A stretch of DNA of 45,311 bases from Variovorax sp. CF313. GTDB lineage: Bacteria; Pseudomonadota; Gammaproteobacteria; Burkholderiales; Burkholderiaceae_C. Positions 21,929 through 30,449 of this stretch are shown piece after piece. The stretch spans positions 1 to 45,311 of the forward strand of contig NZ_AKIW01000026.1 in NCBI RefSeq assembly GCF_000282635.1, in the 5' to 3' direction. The notes beneath the pieces were generated by a model that saw only the letters and a list, made by a program, of their open reading frames with translations, did not search any database and had not been told where the DNA came from. Both the position numbers and the translations under genes were made by a program. Within the stretch, counting starts at the first letter, position 1. Every line of letters begins with the position of its first letter.

Positions 21929-22846
21929 ATGCCGACCGCACACTGCCCCAACAACCGATTCGGCCAACACCTGGCGAAGCAGTACGGCGTCGATGCCGTC
22001 CCGTCGCTCGTCGCTACGTCGCGCTGGGGGTCGGAGCTCGGCATTGCGCGCCTTCACTACGATCTCCCGCATCTTTTCGTCCTGCCGCCCTTGCCGGCCG
22101 AAGACGCTTTCCTGCTCAGCGTGGAAATCTCGTCGGGCGGCTCCCGGCGGATTCACAGCGGCGGCACCATGCTGCGGCTTGGCCCGCAGCGGGAAGGCAC
22201 TTTTCACATCACAGACCTGTCGGAATGCAACTCTGCCTATGTGTGCAGTCCGTTCCATTCGATGCTGTTCCACGTGCCGCGCGAAACCATCGACTCCTTC
22301 GCAGAGGAAATGGACGTACCCCGCGTGCGTGCACTGCGTTGCGACGCGGGCACGGTCGACACCGTGGTGGCGAGCCTCGGCCGCGCGATGCTGCCGGCAT
22401 TGATGCAGCCCGGAGAGGCGAGCACCTTGTTCGTCGATCACCTCGCGCTGGCATTGAAGGCCCATGTGCTGCATGCCTACGGTGGCGCGGCGGGCGTGGC
22501 CAATGCAGCCTCACGAGGCCTGGCGCCCTGGCAGGAGCGCCGTGCCAAGGCCTTCCTGATGGCGCACCTGGCCAGTGATGTGTCACTCGCCGAGGTGGCG
22601 CGCGAGTGCGGGCTGTCGCGCAGCCATTTCAGCAAGGCCTTCAAGCAGACTTTCGGCCAGGCCCCGCACGCGTGGCTGGTGGCGCAGCGCGTCGATGCCG
22701 CGCGCCGCCTGCTGCGCCAGCCCGATCTTCCAATCGCGGAGATCGCCGCGACCTGCGGCTTTGCCGATCAGAGCCATCTGACGCGTGTGTTCTCCGCGCA
22801 CATCGGGACTCCGCCGGCGCGCTGGCGTCGCCTGAACGCCGGCTGA
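21929..22846 (+). CDS. AraC-family transcriptional regulator
   Basis: The 305-residue protein has an unrecognised N-terminal ligand domain (about 1-190) and a C-terminal AraC DNA-binding domain (about 205-300). The two helix-turn-helices are LAEVARECGLSRSHFSKAFK and IAEIAATCGFADQSHLTRVF, ending in GTPPARWRRL. The start at 21929 is supported by the onset of a plausible domain, but has only a weak ribosome site. It lies just outside the IS5-containing accessory patch and points toward the LysR gene, ending 33 nt before that gene's stop. No target gene is obvious. The adjacent pirin cluster is one possibility. Confidence 0.85.
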   Translation: MPTAHCPNNRFGQHLAKQYGVDAVPSLVATSRWGSELGIARLHYDLPHLFVLPPLPAEDAFLLSVEISSGGSRRIHSGGTMLRLGPQREGTFHITDLSECNSAYVCSPFHSMLFHVPRETIDSFAEEMDVPRVRALRCDAGTVDTVVASLGRAMLPALMQPGEASTLFVDHLALALKAHVLHAYGGAAGVANAASRGLAPWQERRAKAFLMAHLASDVSLAEVARECGLSRSHFSKAFKQTFGQAPHAWLVAQRVDAARRLLRQPDLPIAEIAATCGFADQSHLTRVFSAHIGTPPARWRRLNAG

Positions 22847-22879
22847 TCCGCGCGCCGCTTCCGGCTGCGGCTCAGGGCA

Positions 22880-23788
22880 TCACGCCGAGCGTGGCAACAA
22901 GGCCGGCACCAACGGCCGATTCAGCTGCTTCACCCACCACTGCAGCGCCTGCCCCGTGGCACCCGTCTTCCACCCCAGCCAGAACGCCTCCGGCGCGCGC
23001 GGCTCCTCGGTCTGCAATTCAATCAGCGTGCCGCGCGCCAGCTCGCCCTCGACGCAGGCGCGCGGCAGGAAGCCGTGGCCGAGCCCGGCCACCTGGCACG
23101 CGACCTTCGCGGTCATCGACGGCACCGCGATGCGCGGCTGGCCCGCCAGCAGGCCCACGGTGCGGTCCGACAAGGTACGCGCGCTGTCGCTCACCACGAT
23201 GGCGTTGTGCTCCAGCAGGTCGCCTCGCCGCACCGGGCGCATCACACGCGCCAGCGCATGCGTAGGGGCGACGCAGAAGGCGAAATCGAGACTGCCCACC
23301 ATCACGGCCTGGTAGCCACCGCCCGCCGGACCTTCGCCAGCGGCAATGACCACGTCGGCGCGGCCCTCGCGCAGCGCCTCCCAGCTGCCGGTGAGCGCCT
23401 CGCAGCCGATGCGCAGCCGCGTGCCGCAGCGCAGCTCTTCGAAGGCGCGGACGTCGTCGATGAGCGACTGCGTGGGAATGAGCGAGTCGTGCACGAGCCG
23501 CAGCTCCGACTCGAAGCCGGTGGCGATCTGGCGCATGCGCGATTCGAGGTCGCTCGCCGCGCCGAGCAGCCAGCGCCCCTCCTTGAGCATCTCGCGGCCC
23601 GCGTCCGTGAGCGCGATGCGCGGCCCGTTGCGCTCGAACAGCTGCATGCCCAGTTGCTCCTCCAGCTTGCCCACGGCGTACGAGATGGTGGAAGGCACCT
23701 TGTTCAGGCGCGTGGCGGCGGCGGCGAAGGAGCCGTGGCGGTCGATCGCATCGACCACCTCGATGGCTTCCAGGCTGAGCTTGAGCAT
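22880..23788 (-). CDS. LysR-family transcriptional regulator, divergent from pirin
   Basis: The 302-residue protein has the LysR winged helix-turn-helix (residues about 5-64, with GSFAAAATRLNKVPSTISYA and VGKLEEQLGMQLFERNG) and a periplasmic-binding-like effector domain (about 90-290). It is transcribed away from the pirin gene. The 179-nt gap contains a perfect dyad of the T-N11-A type at 23827-23841. LysR regulators usually act on the divergent gene, so it probably controls pirin and the genes beyond. The effector is unknown. Confidence 0.93.
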   Translation of the reverse strand: MLKLSLEAIEVVDAIDRHGSFAAAATRLNKVPSTISYAVGKLEEQLGMQLFERNGPRIALTDAGREMLKEGRWLLGAASDLESRMRQIATGFESELRLVHDSLIPTQSLIDDVRAFEELRCGTRLRIGCEALTGSWEALREGRADVVIAAGEGPAGGGYQAVMVGSLDFAFCVAPTHALARVMRPVRRGDLLEHNAIVVSDSARTLSDRTVGLLAGQPRIAVPSMTAKVACQVAGLGHGFLPRACVEGELARGTLIELQTEEPRAPEAFWLGWKTGATGQALQWWVKQLNRPLVPALLPRSA

Positions 23789-23826
23789 GCGGCGTTTCCT
23801 TCAAAAAAATGGCGCCCGGAACAATG

Positions 23827-23841
23827 ATCGAAAAATTCGAT
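23827..23841. promoter_or_regulatory. LysR-box palindrome between lysR and pirin genes
   Basis: ATCGAA-AAA-TTCGAT (23827-23841) is a perfect 6-bp dyad with the T-N11-A spacing (T 23828, A 23840) of LysR recognition sites. It lies 39 nt upstream of the LysR start codon. It is the best candidate for the regulator's high-affinity site. Confidence 0.75.
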
Positions 23842-23928
23842 GATAGATGGCAAAAACGTTCGTCAACAACACCTTCTTGAAGGTCGATGATTCATCCCAT
23901 GCCTCGGAAACTCCTCCGATGCCAATTA

Positions 23929-23946
23929 TGAATTCAATCGAATTCA
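23929..23946. promoter_or_regulatory. second dyad just before the pirin gene
   Basis: TGAATTC (23929-23935), spacer AATC and GAATTCA (23940-23946) form a perfect 7-bp dyad 21 nt before the pirin start. It could be an activation site or a different operator. An AAAGGA ribosome site follows. Confidence 0.5.
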
Positions 23947-23967
23947 AGAACCGCAAAGGAATGAACC

Positions 23968-24687
23968 ATGTTGGAAATTCGCAGTGCCGCCGACCGCGGA
24001 ATCGCAGACTTCGGATGGCTGAAGTCCCGCCACACCTTCTCGTTCGGCCATTACCACGACCCGAAGCAGGAAGGCTTCTCCGACCTGCTGGTGATCAACG
24101 ACGACCGCGTGACCCCCGGCCGCGGCTTCGGCACCCATCCGCACCGCGACATGGAGATCTTCTCGTACGTGCTCGACGGCGCGCTCGAGCACAAGGACTC
24201 GATGGGCACCGGCTCGGTCATCCGCCCCGGCGATGTGCAGATGATGAGCGCCGGCACCGGCGTGCGCCACAGCGAGTTCAATTCGTCGTCCACCGAGGCG
24301 CTGCACTTCCTGCAGATCTGGATCGTGCCGGCCAAGAAGGGCGTGCCGCCGCGCTACCAGCAGGTGCACTTCGCGCCGGAAGAAAAGCGTGGCCGCCTGC
24401 GCCTGATCATTTCTCCCGAAGGCACCGACGGCTCGCTCGCGGTGCACCAGGACGCCCGCGTCTACGCCGGGCTGTTCGACGGCGCCGAGCAGGCCTCGCT
24501 CACGCTTGATGCCGACCGCTACGCCTATGCCCATGTGGCTCGCGGCAGCGTGGCGCTCAACGGCCAGCGCCTGAACGAGGGCGACGGTGTGCGGCTGCGC
24601 GACGTGCGCCAGCTCGACCTGACCCAGGGTGAGGGCGCCGAAGTGCTGGTGTTCGACCTTCGCCCCAACGAGCTGCCTGCGTTCTGA
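23968..24687 (+). CDS. pirin-family bicupin (YhhW-like quercetinase)
   Basis: Pirins are iron-binding bicupins. The E. coli relative YhhW cleaves the flavonol quercetin with O2. The 239-residue protein keeps all four metal ligands at the same numbers as YhhW: H57 and H59 (in THPHRDMEIF), H101 and E103 (in RHSEFN). The start is ATG 23968, with AAAGGA upstream. It is the first gene of a long same-strand cluster, 141 nt before the YcaC-like gene. A redox or aromatic-compound role is plausible, but the actual substrate is unknown. Confidence 0.93.
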   Translation: MLEIRSAADRGIADFGWLKSRHTFSFGHYHDPKQEGFSDLLVINDDRVTPGRGFGTHPHRDMEIFSYVLDGALEHKDSMGTGSVIRPGDVQMMSAGTGVRHSEFNSSSTEALHFLQIWIVPAKKGVPPRYQQVHFAPEEKRGRLRLIISPEGTDGSLAVHQDARVYAGLFDGAEQASLTLDADRYAYAHVARGSVALNGQRLNEGDGVRLRDVRQLDLTQGEGAEVLVFDLRPNELPAF

Positions 24688-24828
24688 GCCACGCGACGGC
24701 AAATGTCCAAACCGCCTCATTAATCGACAAGACACGCACCCTCGCTCCCAACGAGGATTGCTCCACGGGTTAACCCCAGTTTTTTCTCTCGCCGATCTCT
24801 CATCCCATCCCATTCACGGAGTTATTTC

Positions 24829-25482
24829 ATGTCCATCAAAGCCACCCCCACCGCCGGCGCCAAGCTGCTCACCCCCAAGGACCACACGCTCGTCATGATC
24901 GACTTCCAGTCGCAGATGGCCTTCGCCACGCACTCGATCGACGCGGTCAATTTGCGCAACAACGCTGCGCTGGTGGCCAACGCGGCCGCAGGCTTCGGTG
25001 TGTCGACCATCCTCACGACGGTGGCCGAGAAGAGTTTTTCGGGCCCGATGTTCAGCGAGATCACCGACGCCTTCCCGGGCCAGAAGATGCTCGACCGTAC
25101 CTCGATGAACACCTGGGAAGATGCCGCCGTGATCGACCGCATCAACGAGATCGGCAAGAAGCGCATCGTGCTGTCCGGCCTGTGGACCGGCGTGTGCATC
25201 GTCGGCCCGGCGCTGTCGGCGCTGGACCAGGGCTTCGAGGTGTACGTGATCGCCGACGCCTGCGGCGACGTGTCCGCCGAGGCGCACAACCGCGCGATGG
25301 ACCGCATGGTGCAGGCCGGCGCACAGCCCATGACCTCGCTGCAATACCTGCTCGAGCTGCAACGCGACTGGGCTCGCACCGACACCTACGAGCTGACCAC
25401 CGGCATCGCCAAGAAGTTCGGCGGCGCCTACGGCCTGGGCGTGACCTACGCCAAGACCATGTTCGGCGCGCACGAAGGCTGA
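24829..25482 (+). CDS. isochorismatase-family cysteine hydrolase (YcaC-like)
   Basis: The 217-residue protein has the cysteine-hydrolase fold with D25 in VMIDFQSQM and nucleophile C123 in GLWTGVCI. The third catalytic residue is not clear: the RTSMNTWED segment resembles the YcaC RPGNINAW segment. YcaC-type enzymes have no settled substrate; relatives hydrolyse amides. The leader (24688-24828) contains a GGGTTAACCC palindrome (24767-24776) and a T-run, but no convincing terminator, so cotranscription with pirin is possible. GGAG precedes the ATG. Confidence 0.9.
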   Translation: MSIKATPTAGAKLLTPKDHTLVMIDFQSQMAFATHSIDAVNLRNNAALVANAAAGFGVSTILTTVAEKSFSGPMFSEITDAFPGQKMLDRTSMNTWEDAAVIDRINEIGKKRIVLSGLWTGVCIVGPALSALDQGFEVYVIADACGDVSAEAHNRAMDRMVQAGAQPMTSLQYLLELQRDWARTDTYELTTGIAKKFGGAYGLGVTYAKTMFGAHEG

Positions 25483-25502
25483 ATCCCGCGGTGAGCACGA
25501 AG

Positions 25503-25802
25503 ATGAAGCCCTATGTCCTGTCGCTTGCGCTCGGCCTGCTGGTCGGCGTGATCTACGCACTGTTCCAGGTGCGCTCGCCGGCCCCGCCGGTCATCGCCCT
25601 GGTGGGGCTTCTCGGGATCCTGCTCGGCGAGCAGATCCCGCCGCTCATCAAGAGCGTGATCAAGCCCGATACCGTGGCCACCTCGTGGCTGCAGCACCAG
25701 GTCGCGCCGCATGTGTTCGGCGAGTTGCCGCAGCGCGCGAAGGCCGAGCCCGCTGCCGCAGCCGCCGCCGCCGCCGTATCGACCACACACAAAGAGTCAT
25801 GA
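25503..25802 (+). CDS. XapX domain small membrane protein
   Basis: The 99-residue protein has two hydrophobic helices (about residues 4-20 and 28-45) with the XapX signature SPAPPVIALVGLLGILLGEQ, then a hydrophilic tail with an Ala run. XapX (DUF1427) proteins have no known function and often sit beside an isochorismatase-like hydrolase and an amidohydrolase, as here. The ATG at 25503 gives the usual N-terminus MKPYVLSL; a GTG at 25491 is an alternative. The stop overlaps the next ATG by 4 nt (ATGA). Confidence 0.85.
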   Translation: MKPYVLSLALGLLVGVIYALFQVRSPAPPVIALVGLLGILLGEQIPPLIKSVIKPDTVATSWLQHQVAPHVFGELPQRAKAEPAAAAAAAAVSTTHKES

Positions 25803-27796
25803 GCGATCTGTTCGACGAACAACGCCGCCGCCTATGCCTGGGCACACTCGGTGCCGCCATTGCCGGCTCGGCAATGACCCCCTCTCATGCCCAAAGGAAG
25901 TCTGACATGGCCAGTTCCTCCGCCCCCGATCTGATCCTGCATAACGGCCGCTTCACCACGCTGGACCGCGCCAACCCCGAGGCCAGCGCCGTGGCCATCA
26001 AGGACGGCCGCTTCCTGCGGGTCGGTCGCAGCGAAGACGTGCTGCCGCTGGCCGGCACCGGCACCCGCGTGGTCGACCTGCAGGGCAAGCGCGTGCTGCC
26101 GGGGTTGATCGACAACCACCTGCACATCATTCGTGGCGGGCTCAACTACAACCTCGAACTGCGCTGGGACGGCGTGCGCAGCCTGGCCGATGCCATGGGC
26201 ATGCTCAAGCGCCAGGTCGCCATCACGCCGGCGCCCCAGTGGGTGCGCGTGGTGGGCGGCTTCACCGAGCACCAGTTCGCCGAGAAGCGCCTGCCGACCA
26301 TCGAGGAACTGAACGCCGTGGCGCCCGACACGCCGGTGTTCATCCTGCACCTGTACGACCGCGCGCTGCTCAACGGCGCCGCCATGCGCGCCGTGGGCTA
26401 CACCAAGGACACACCCGCACCGCCCGGCGGCGAGATCGTGCGCGACAGCGCCGGCAACCCGACCGGCCTGCTGCTGGCCAAGCCCAACGCGTCCATCCTG
26501 TATGCCACGCTGGCCAAGGGCCCGAAGCTGCCGTTCGACTACCAGGTGAACTCCACGCGCCACTTCATGCGCGAGCTCAACCGCCTGGGCGTGACCGGCG
26601 CCATCGACGCGGGCGGCGGCTTCCAGAACTACCCCGAGGACTACCAGGTGATCCAGCAGCTGGCCGATGCCGGCCAGCTCACCATCCGCCTGGCCTACAA
26701 CCTGTTCACACAAAAGCCCAAGCAGGAAAAGCAGGACTTCCTGAACTGGACCGCCACCTCCAAATACAAGCAGGGCGACGACTACTTCCGCCACAACGGC
26801 GCGGGCGAAATGCTGGTGTTCTCGGCCGCCGACTTCGAGGACTTCCGCCAGCCGCGCCCCGACATGGCGCCTGAGATGGAAGGCGAGCTGGAAGAAGTGG
26901 TGCGCGTGCTCGCGCAGAACCGCTGGCCCTGGCGCCTGCACGCCACTTACGACGAAACCATCGACCGCGCGCTCGATGTGTTCGAGAAGGTCAACCGCGA
27001 CACGCCGCTGGCCGGCCTGAACTGGTTCTTCGATCACTGCGAAACCATCTCCGAGAAGTCGATCGACCGCATCGCGGCGCTCGGCGGCGGCATTGCCGTG
27101 CAGCACCGCATGGCCTACCAGGGCGAGTACTTCGTCGAGCGCTACGGTGCCGGCGCGGCCGAGGCCACGCCGCCCGTGAAGCGCATGCTCGAGAAGGGCG
27201 TGAACGTGTCCGCCGGCACCGACGCCACGCGCGTCGCGTCGTACAACCCGTGGGTGTCGCTGTCGTGGCTCGTCACCGGCAAGACCGTGGGCGGCATGCA
27301 GCTCACGCCGCAGCGCAACTGCATCGACCGCGAGACGGCGCTGCGCATGTGGACCGAGAAGGTCACCTGGTTCTCCAACGAGGTCGGCAAGAAGGGCCGC
27401 ATCGAGGCCGGCCAGCTGGCCGACCTGATGGTGCCCGACCGCGACTTCTTCGCCTGCGCCGAATCGGACATCGCCGGCACCACCGCGCTGCTCACCATGG
27501 TGGGCGGCAAGGTGGTCTACGGCGCCGGTCCGTTCGCACCGCTGGACGAAGGCACGCCGCCACCGGCCATGCCCGACTGGTCGCCCGCGCGCACCTTCGG
27601 CGGCTACGCGGGCTGGGGCGACAAGGAAGGGCGCCCCTTGCAGCAGACGATCCGTCGCATGGCGGCGGATTGCGCCTGCGCCAACGACTGCAACGTGCAC
27701 GGCCACCAGCACGCCACGGCCTGGAGCAGCAAGCTGCCCATTGCCGATCTGAAGAGTTTCTGGGGCGCGCTGGGCTGCGCCTGCTGGGCGGTGTGA
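25799..27796 (+). CDS. YtcJ-like amidohydrolase with Tat-type signal and Cys-rich tail
   Basis: The 665-residue metal-dependent hydrolase belongs to the amidohydrolase-3/YtcJ group. An N-terminal QRRRLCLGTLGAAIAGSA resembles a twin-arginine signal ending in SHAQ, so periplasmic location is likely. Metal-site candidates are H107 and H109 (NHLHII), H381, H413 and D475 (GTDATR). The last 45 residues are unusual: C625, C627, C631, H634, H636, H638, then C660 and C662 three residues from the end. The substrate is unknown. Start and stop overlap the neighbours by 4 nt and 1 nt, which indicates tight coupling with XapX and DoxX. Confidence 0.88.
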   Translation: MSDLFDEQRRRLCLGTLGAAIAGSAMTPSHAQRKSDMASSSAPDLILHNGRFTTLDRANPEASAVAIKDGRFLRVGRSEDVLPLAGTGTRVVDLQGKRVLPGLIDNHLHIIRGGLNYNLELRWDGVRSLADAMGMLKRQVAITPAPQWVRVVGGFTEHQFAEKRLPTIEELNAVAPDTPVFILHLYDRALLNGAAMRAVGYTKDTPAPPGGEIVRDSAGNPTGLLLAKPNASILYATLAKGPKLPFDYQVNSTRHFMRELNRLGVTGAIDAGGGFQNYPEDYQVIQQLADAGQLTIRLAYNLFTQKPKQEKQDFLNWTATSKYKQGDDYFRHNGAGEMLVFSAADFEDFRQPRPDMAPEMEGELEEVVRVLAQNRWPWRLHATYDETIDRALDVFEKVNRDTPLAGLNWFFDHCETISEKSIDRIAALGGGIAVQHRMAYQGEYFVERYGAGAAEATPPVKRMLEKGVNVSAGTDATRVASYNPWVSLSWLVTGKTVGGMQLTPQRNCIDRETALRMWTEKVTWFSNEVGKKGRIEAGQLADLMVPDRDFFACAESDIAGTTALLTMVGGKVVYGAGPFAPLDEGTPPPAMPDWSPARTFGGYAGWGDKEGRPLQQTIRRMAADCACANDCNVHGHQHATAWSSKLPIADLKSFWGALGCACWAV

Positions 27797-28203
27797 TGAT
27801 GACGATGCGCTGGCAACCTTCACCCGTGCTGCGCTGGATCGCGCTGCTGCTGCTGTGCGCGGCCTACCTGCAGGGTGGTTTCAACAAGGCGATGGACTTC
27901 GGCTCGGCCATCGCCGAGATGAACCACTTCGGCGTGTCACCCGCGGCACCGATGGCGGCCGCCGTCATCGTGCTGGAGCTGGGCGCCTCGGTGCTCATCC
28001 TCACGGGCTTCTATCGTTGGCTGGGTGCCGTGGCGCTGGCTGCGTTCACACTGTTCGCCACCTTCGTGGCGCTGCGCTTCTGGCAGATGCCGGTGGGCCA
28101 GGAACGCTTCATGGCCGCCAACTCGTTCTTCGAGCACCTTGGACTGGTTGGCGGCTTCCTGCTGGTGGCCTGGCACGACTTGCAGGGACGCAAGAATGAT
28201 TGA
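27796..28203 (+). CDS. DoxX-family membrane protein
   Basis: The 135-residue protein has four hydrophobic helices (about 13-30, 52-70, 76-92 and 108-126) and the DoxX-type beginning LLLCAAYLQGGFNKAMDFGS. DoxX-family proteins sit in the inner membrane and are linked to quinone or thiol redox chemistry in some bacteria; the function here is not known. The ATG at 27796 uses the last base of the upstream stop (TGATG), and a second ATG follows at 27799. The end overlaps the MFS start by 8 nt. Confidence 0.88.
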   Translation: MMTMRWQPSPVLRWIALLLLCAAYLQGGFNKAMDFGSAIAEMNHFGVSPAAPMAAAVIVLELGASVLILTGFYRWLGAVALAAFTLFATFVALRFWQMPVGQERFMAANSFFEHLGLVGGFLLVAWHDLQGRKND

Positions 28204-29797
28204 GGCCGCCAAAGCCGCGCAGCCAGCCGGTGGCGGCGGTGGCAGCTTCGCGCCGCTGCGCCAGCCCGTCTTCGCCGTGCTGTGGACCGCCACTGTGCTC
28301 GGCAACATTGGCAGCTTCATGCGCGACGTGGCGAGTTCATGGCTGGTGACCGACCTGTCGGCCAGCCCGACGGCCGTGGCGCTGATCCAGACGGCGGCCA
28401 CGCTGCCGATCTTCCTGCTGGCCATTCCGGCGGGCGTGCTGTCGGACATCCTCGATCGCCGGCGCTTCCTGATCTTCGTGCAGCTGGTGCTGGCCAGCGT
28501 GAGCAGTACGTTGCTGGTGCTGTCGCACACAGGCGCGCTCACCGTCGAGTACCTGATTGCGCTGACCTTCGTCGGCGGCATCGGCGCGGCGCTGATGGGG
28601 CCGACCTGGCAGTCGATCGTGCCGGAGCTGGTGCCCAGATCCGACCTGAAGAGCGCGGTGGCGCTGAACTCGCTGGGCATCAACATCGCGCGTTCCATCG
28701 GCCCTGCGGCGGGCGGCCTGATCCTCGCGAGCTTCGGTGCGGCCCTGACCTACGGCGCCGACGTGCTGAGCTACGTGTTCGTCATTGCCGCGCTGATCTG
28801 GTGGAAGCGCCCGGCCGCGGTCGACAGCGGCCTGTCGGAGAACTTCCTCGGCGCCTTCCGTGCCGGCCTGCGCTACACGCGCGCCAGCAAGGAACTGCAC
28901 CGCGTGCTGTTGCGCGCGGCCGTGTTCTTCCTGTTCGCAAGTTCGGTGTGGGCATTGCTGCCGCTGGTGGCACGCCAGACGCTGGGCGGCACCGCCGGCT
29001 TCTACGGCGTGCTGCTGGGCGCCGTTGGCGCGGGCGCCATTGCCGGTGCGCTGGTCATGCCGCGGCTGCGCCAGCGGCTCGATGCCGATGGCCTCGTGCT
29101 GCTGGCCTCGGTGATTACCGCCGCCGTGATGGGTGCGCTCGTGTTCGCACCGCCGAAGTGGCTGGCCATCGTGCTGCTGTTGCTGCTGGGCCTGGGCTGG
29201 ATCATTGCGCTGACCACGCTCAACGGCGTGGCGCAGGCCATCCTGCCGAACTGGGTGCGCGGCCGCGGGCTGGCGGTGTACCTCACCGTGTTCAACGGCG
29301 CCATGGCGGCCGGCAGCCTCGGCTGGGGCCTGGTTGCACAGGAAATTGGCGTGCCCTACACGCTGGTGGCCGGCGCCATCGGCCTGGTGATCGTGGCCGT
29401 GCTGTTCCACCGTGCGCGGCTGCCCACGGGCGAGTCGGACCTGCAGGCTTCCAACCATTGGCCCGAACCGCTGGTGGCCGAGCCCATTGCGCACGACCGT
29501 GGCCCGGTGATGATCCAGGTCGAGTACCGCATCCGCAAGGAAGACCGCCCGGCCTTCCTCGACGCGATGAAGCGCCTCTCGCTGGAGCGCCGCCGCGATG
29601 GGGCGTACGCATTGGGCATCACCGAGCACACCGGTGACACCGAGCGCGTGATGGAGTGGTTCCTTGTCGAATCGTGGGCCGAGCACCTGCGCCAGCACCA
29701 CCGCGTTTCGCACGCCGACGCCGACTTGCAGAGCGAGGCCGTGCGCTTTCACATCGGGCCGGACAAGCCCGCGGTGCATCACTTTCTTTCTCTCTGA
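28196..29797 (+). CDS. MFS exporter with C-terminal ABM-like domain
   Basis: The 533-residue protein has a 12-helix major facilitator domain (about 20-410) of the MFS_3/EntS type, with LSDILDRRRFLIF in the loop between helices 2 and 3. A soluble C-terminal domain (about 440-533: MIQVEYRIRKEDRPAFLDAM to HIGPDKPAVHHFLSL) resembles an antibiotic-biosynthesis-monooxygenase ferredoxin-like fold. MFS_3 members include siderophore exporters, and such tails occur in the family. The substrate is unknown. It overlaps the DoxX gene by 8 nt. A stand-alone ABM protein is encoded further down the cluster. Confidence 0.88.
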   Translation: MIEAAKAAQPAGGGGGSFAPLRQPVFAVLWTATVLGNIGSFMRDVASSWLVTDLSASPTAVALIQTAATLPIFLLAIPAGVLSDILDRRRFLIFVQLVLASVSSTLLVLSHTGALTVEYLIALTFVGGIGAALMGPTWQSIVPELVPRSDLKSAVALNSLGINIARSIGPAAGGLILASFGAALTYGADVLSYVFVIAALIWWKRPAAVDSGLSENFLGAFRAGLRYTRASKELHRVLLRAAVFFLFASSVWALLPLVARQTLGGTAGFYGVLLGAVGAGAIAGALVMPRLRQRLDADGLVLLASVITAAVMGALVFAPPKWLAIVLLLLLGLGWIIALTTLNGVAQAILPNWVRGRGLAVYLTVFNGAMAAGSLGWGLVAQEIGVPYTLVAGAIGLVIVAVLFHRARLPTGESDLQASNHWPEPLVAEPIAHDRGPVMIQVEYRIRKEDRPAFLDAMKRLSLERRRDGAYALGITEHTGDTERVMEWFLVESWAEHLRQHHRVSHADADLQSEAVRFHIGPDKPAVHHFLSL

Positions 29798-29842
29798 CGA
29801 CAGACGAATTTCGCCGACAACCCGGGCGTACCAAGGAAAAAC

Positions 29843-30391
29843 ATGGCTACTTCAAAATCCACCAAGGCCGCCAAGGCCCTGGCCAGCAGCACCAAGGCGC
29901 GCCGCGTCGCGTCGCTGCACACCCCGAGCGACCTGGGCGCCGACGCCACGCGCGACATTTCCGCGGCGCTCAATGTGCTGCTGGCCGACGTGTTCGCGCT
30001 GTACTTCAAGACGAAGAACTTCCACTGGCACATGTCGGGCCCCTCGTTCCGCGACTACCACCTGCTGCTGGACGAGCAGGCCGACCAGATCTTCGCCACG
30101 GTCGACCCCATTGCCGAGCGCGTGCGCAAGGTGGGCGGCACCACGCTGCGCTCCACCGGCCACGCCGCGCGGCTGCAGCGCCTGTCGGACAACGACGCCG
30201 ACTTCGTGACCCCCATCGGCATGCTGGCCGAGCTGCGCGAGGACAACCAGCGCCTGGCCGGCTTCATGCGCGGCACGCACGCAGTGTGCGACGAGTACGG
30301 CGACGTGGCCACGGCCAGCGTGCTGGAGAACTGGATCGACGAGGCCGAGCAGCGCACGTGGTTCCTGTTCGAGTCCGTGCGCCAAGGCTGA
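29843..30391 (+). CDS. dps: Dps-type DNA-binding ferritin-like protein
   Basis: Dps proteins form dodecamers that oxidise and store iron with peroxide and often bind DNA. The 182-residue protein has a Lys/Ala-rich N-terminal tail ([20 protein letters not shown]) suited to DNA binding. A four-helix ferritin-like core follows, with the interface ferroxidase site in [20 protein letters not shown] and [20 protein letters not shown] lies 7 nt before the ATG. It is 45 nt after the MFS gene, so cotranscription is likely. This ties the cluster to oxidative stress. Confidence 0.95.
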   Translation: MATSKSTKAAKALASSTKARRVASLHTPSDLGADATRDISAALNVLLADVFALYFKTKNFHWHMSGPSFRDYHLLLDEQADQIFATVDPIAERVRKVGGTTLRSTGHAARLQRLSDNDADFVTPIGMLAELREDNQRLAGFMRGTHAVCDEYGDVATASVLENWIDEAEQRTWFLFESVRQG

Positions 30392-30449
30392 GCGCACCCG
30401 CCTTCCTGCATCTTTTTTTCCCCTTCACACCATTCCGAAAAGGAAGACC

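Noticed and set aside
18400..24000. Search for a distal attachment repeat of the tRNA-Phe 3' end
   Set aside because: No second copy of the last 20 or so bases of the tRNA was seen by eye, so island borders cannot be stated.
24688..24828. Possible terminator after the pirin gene
   Set aside because: GGGTTAACCC is followed by a T-run, but a stem without a loop cannot form a stable hairpin there. Only a short CCTCG/CGAGG hairpin remains, so termination is not supported.
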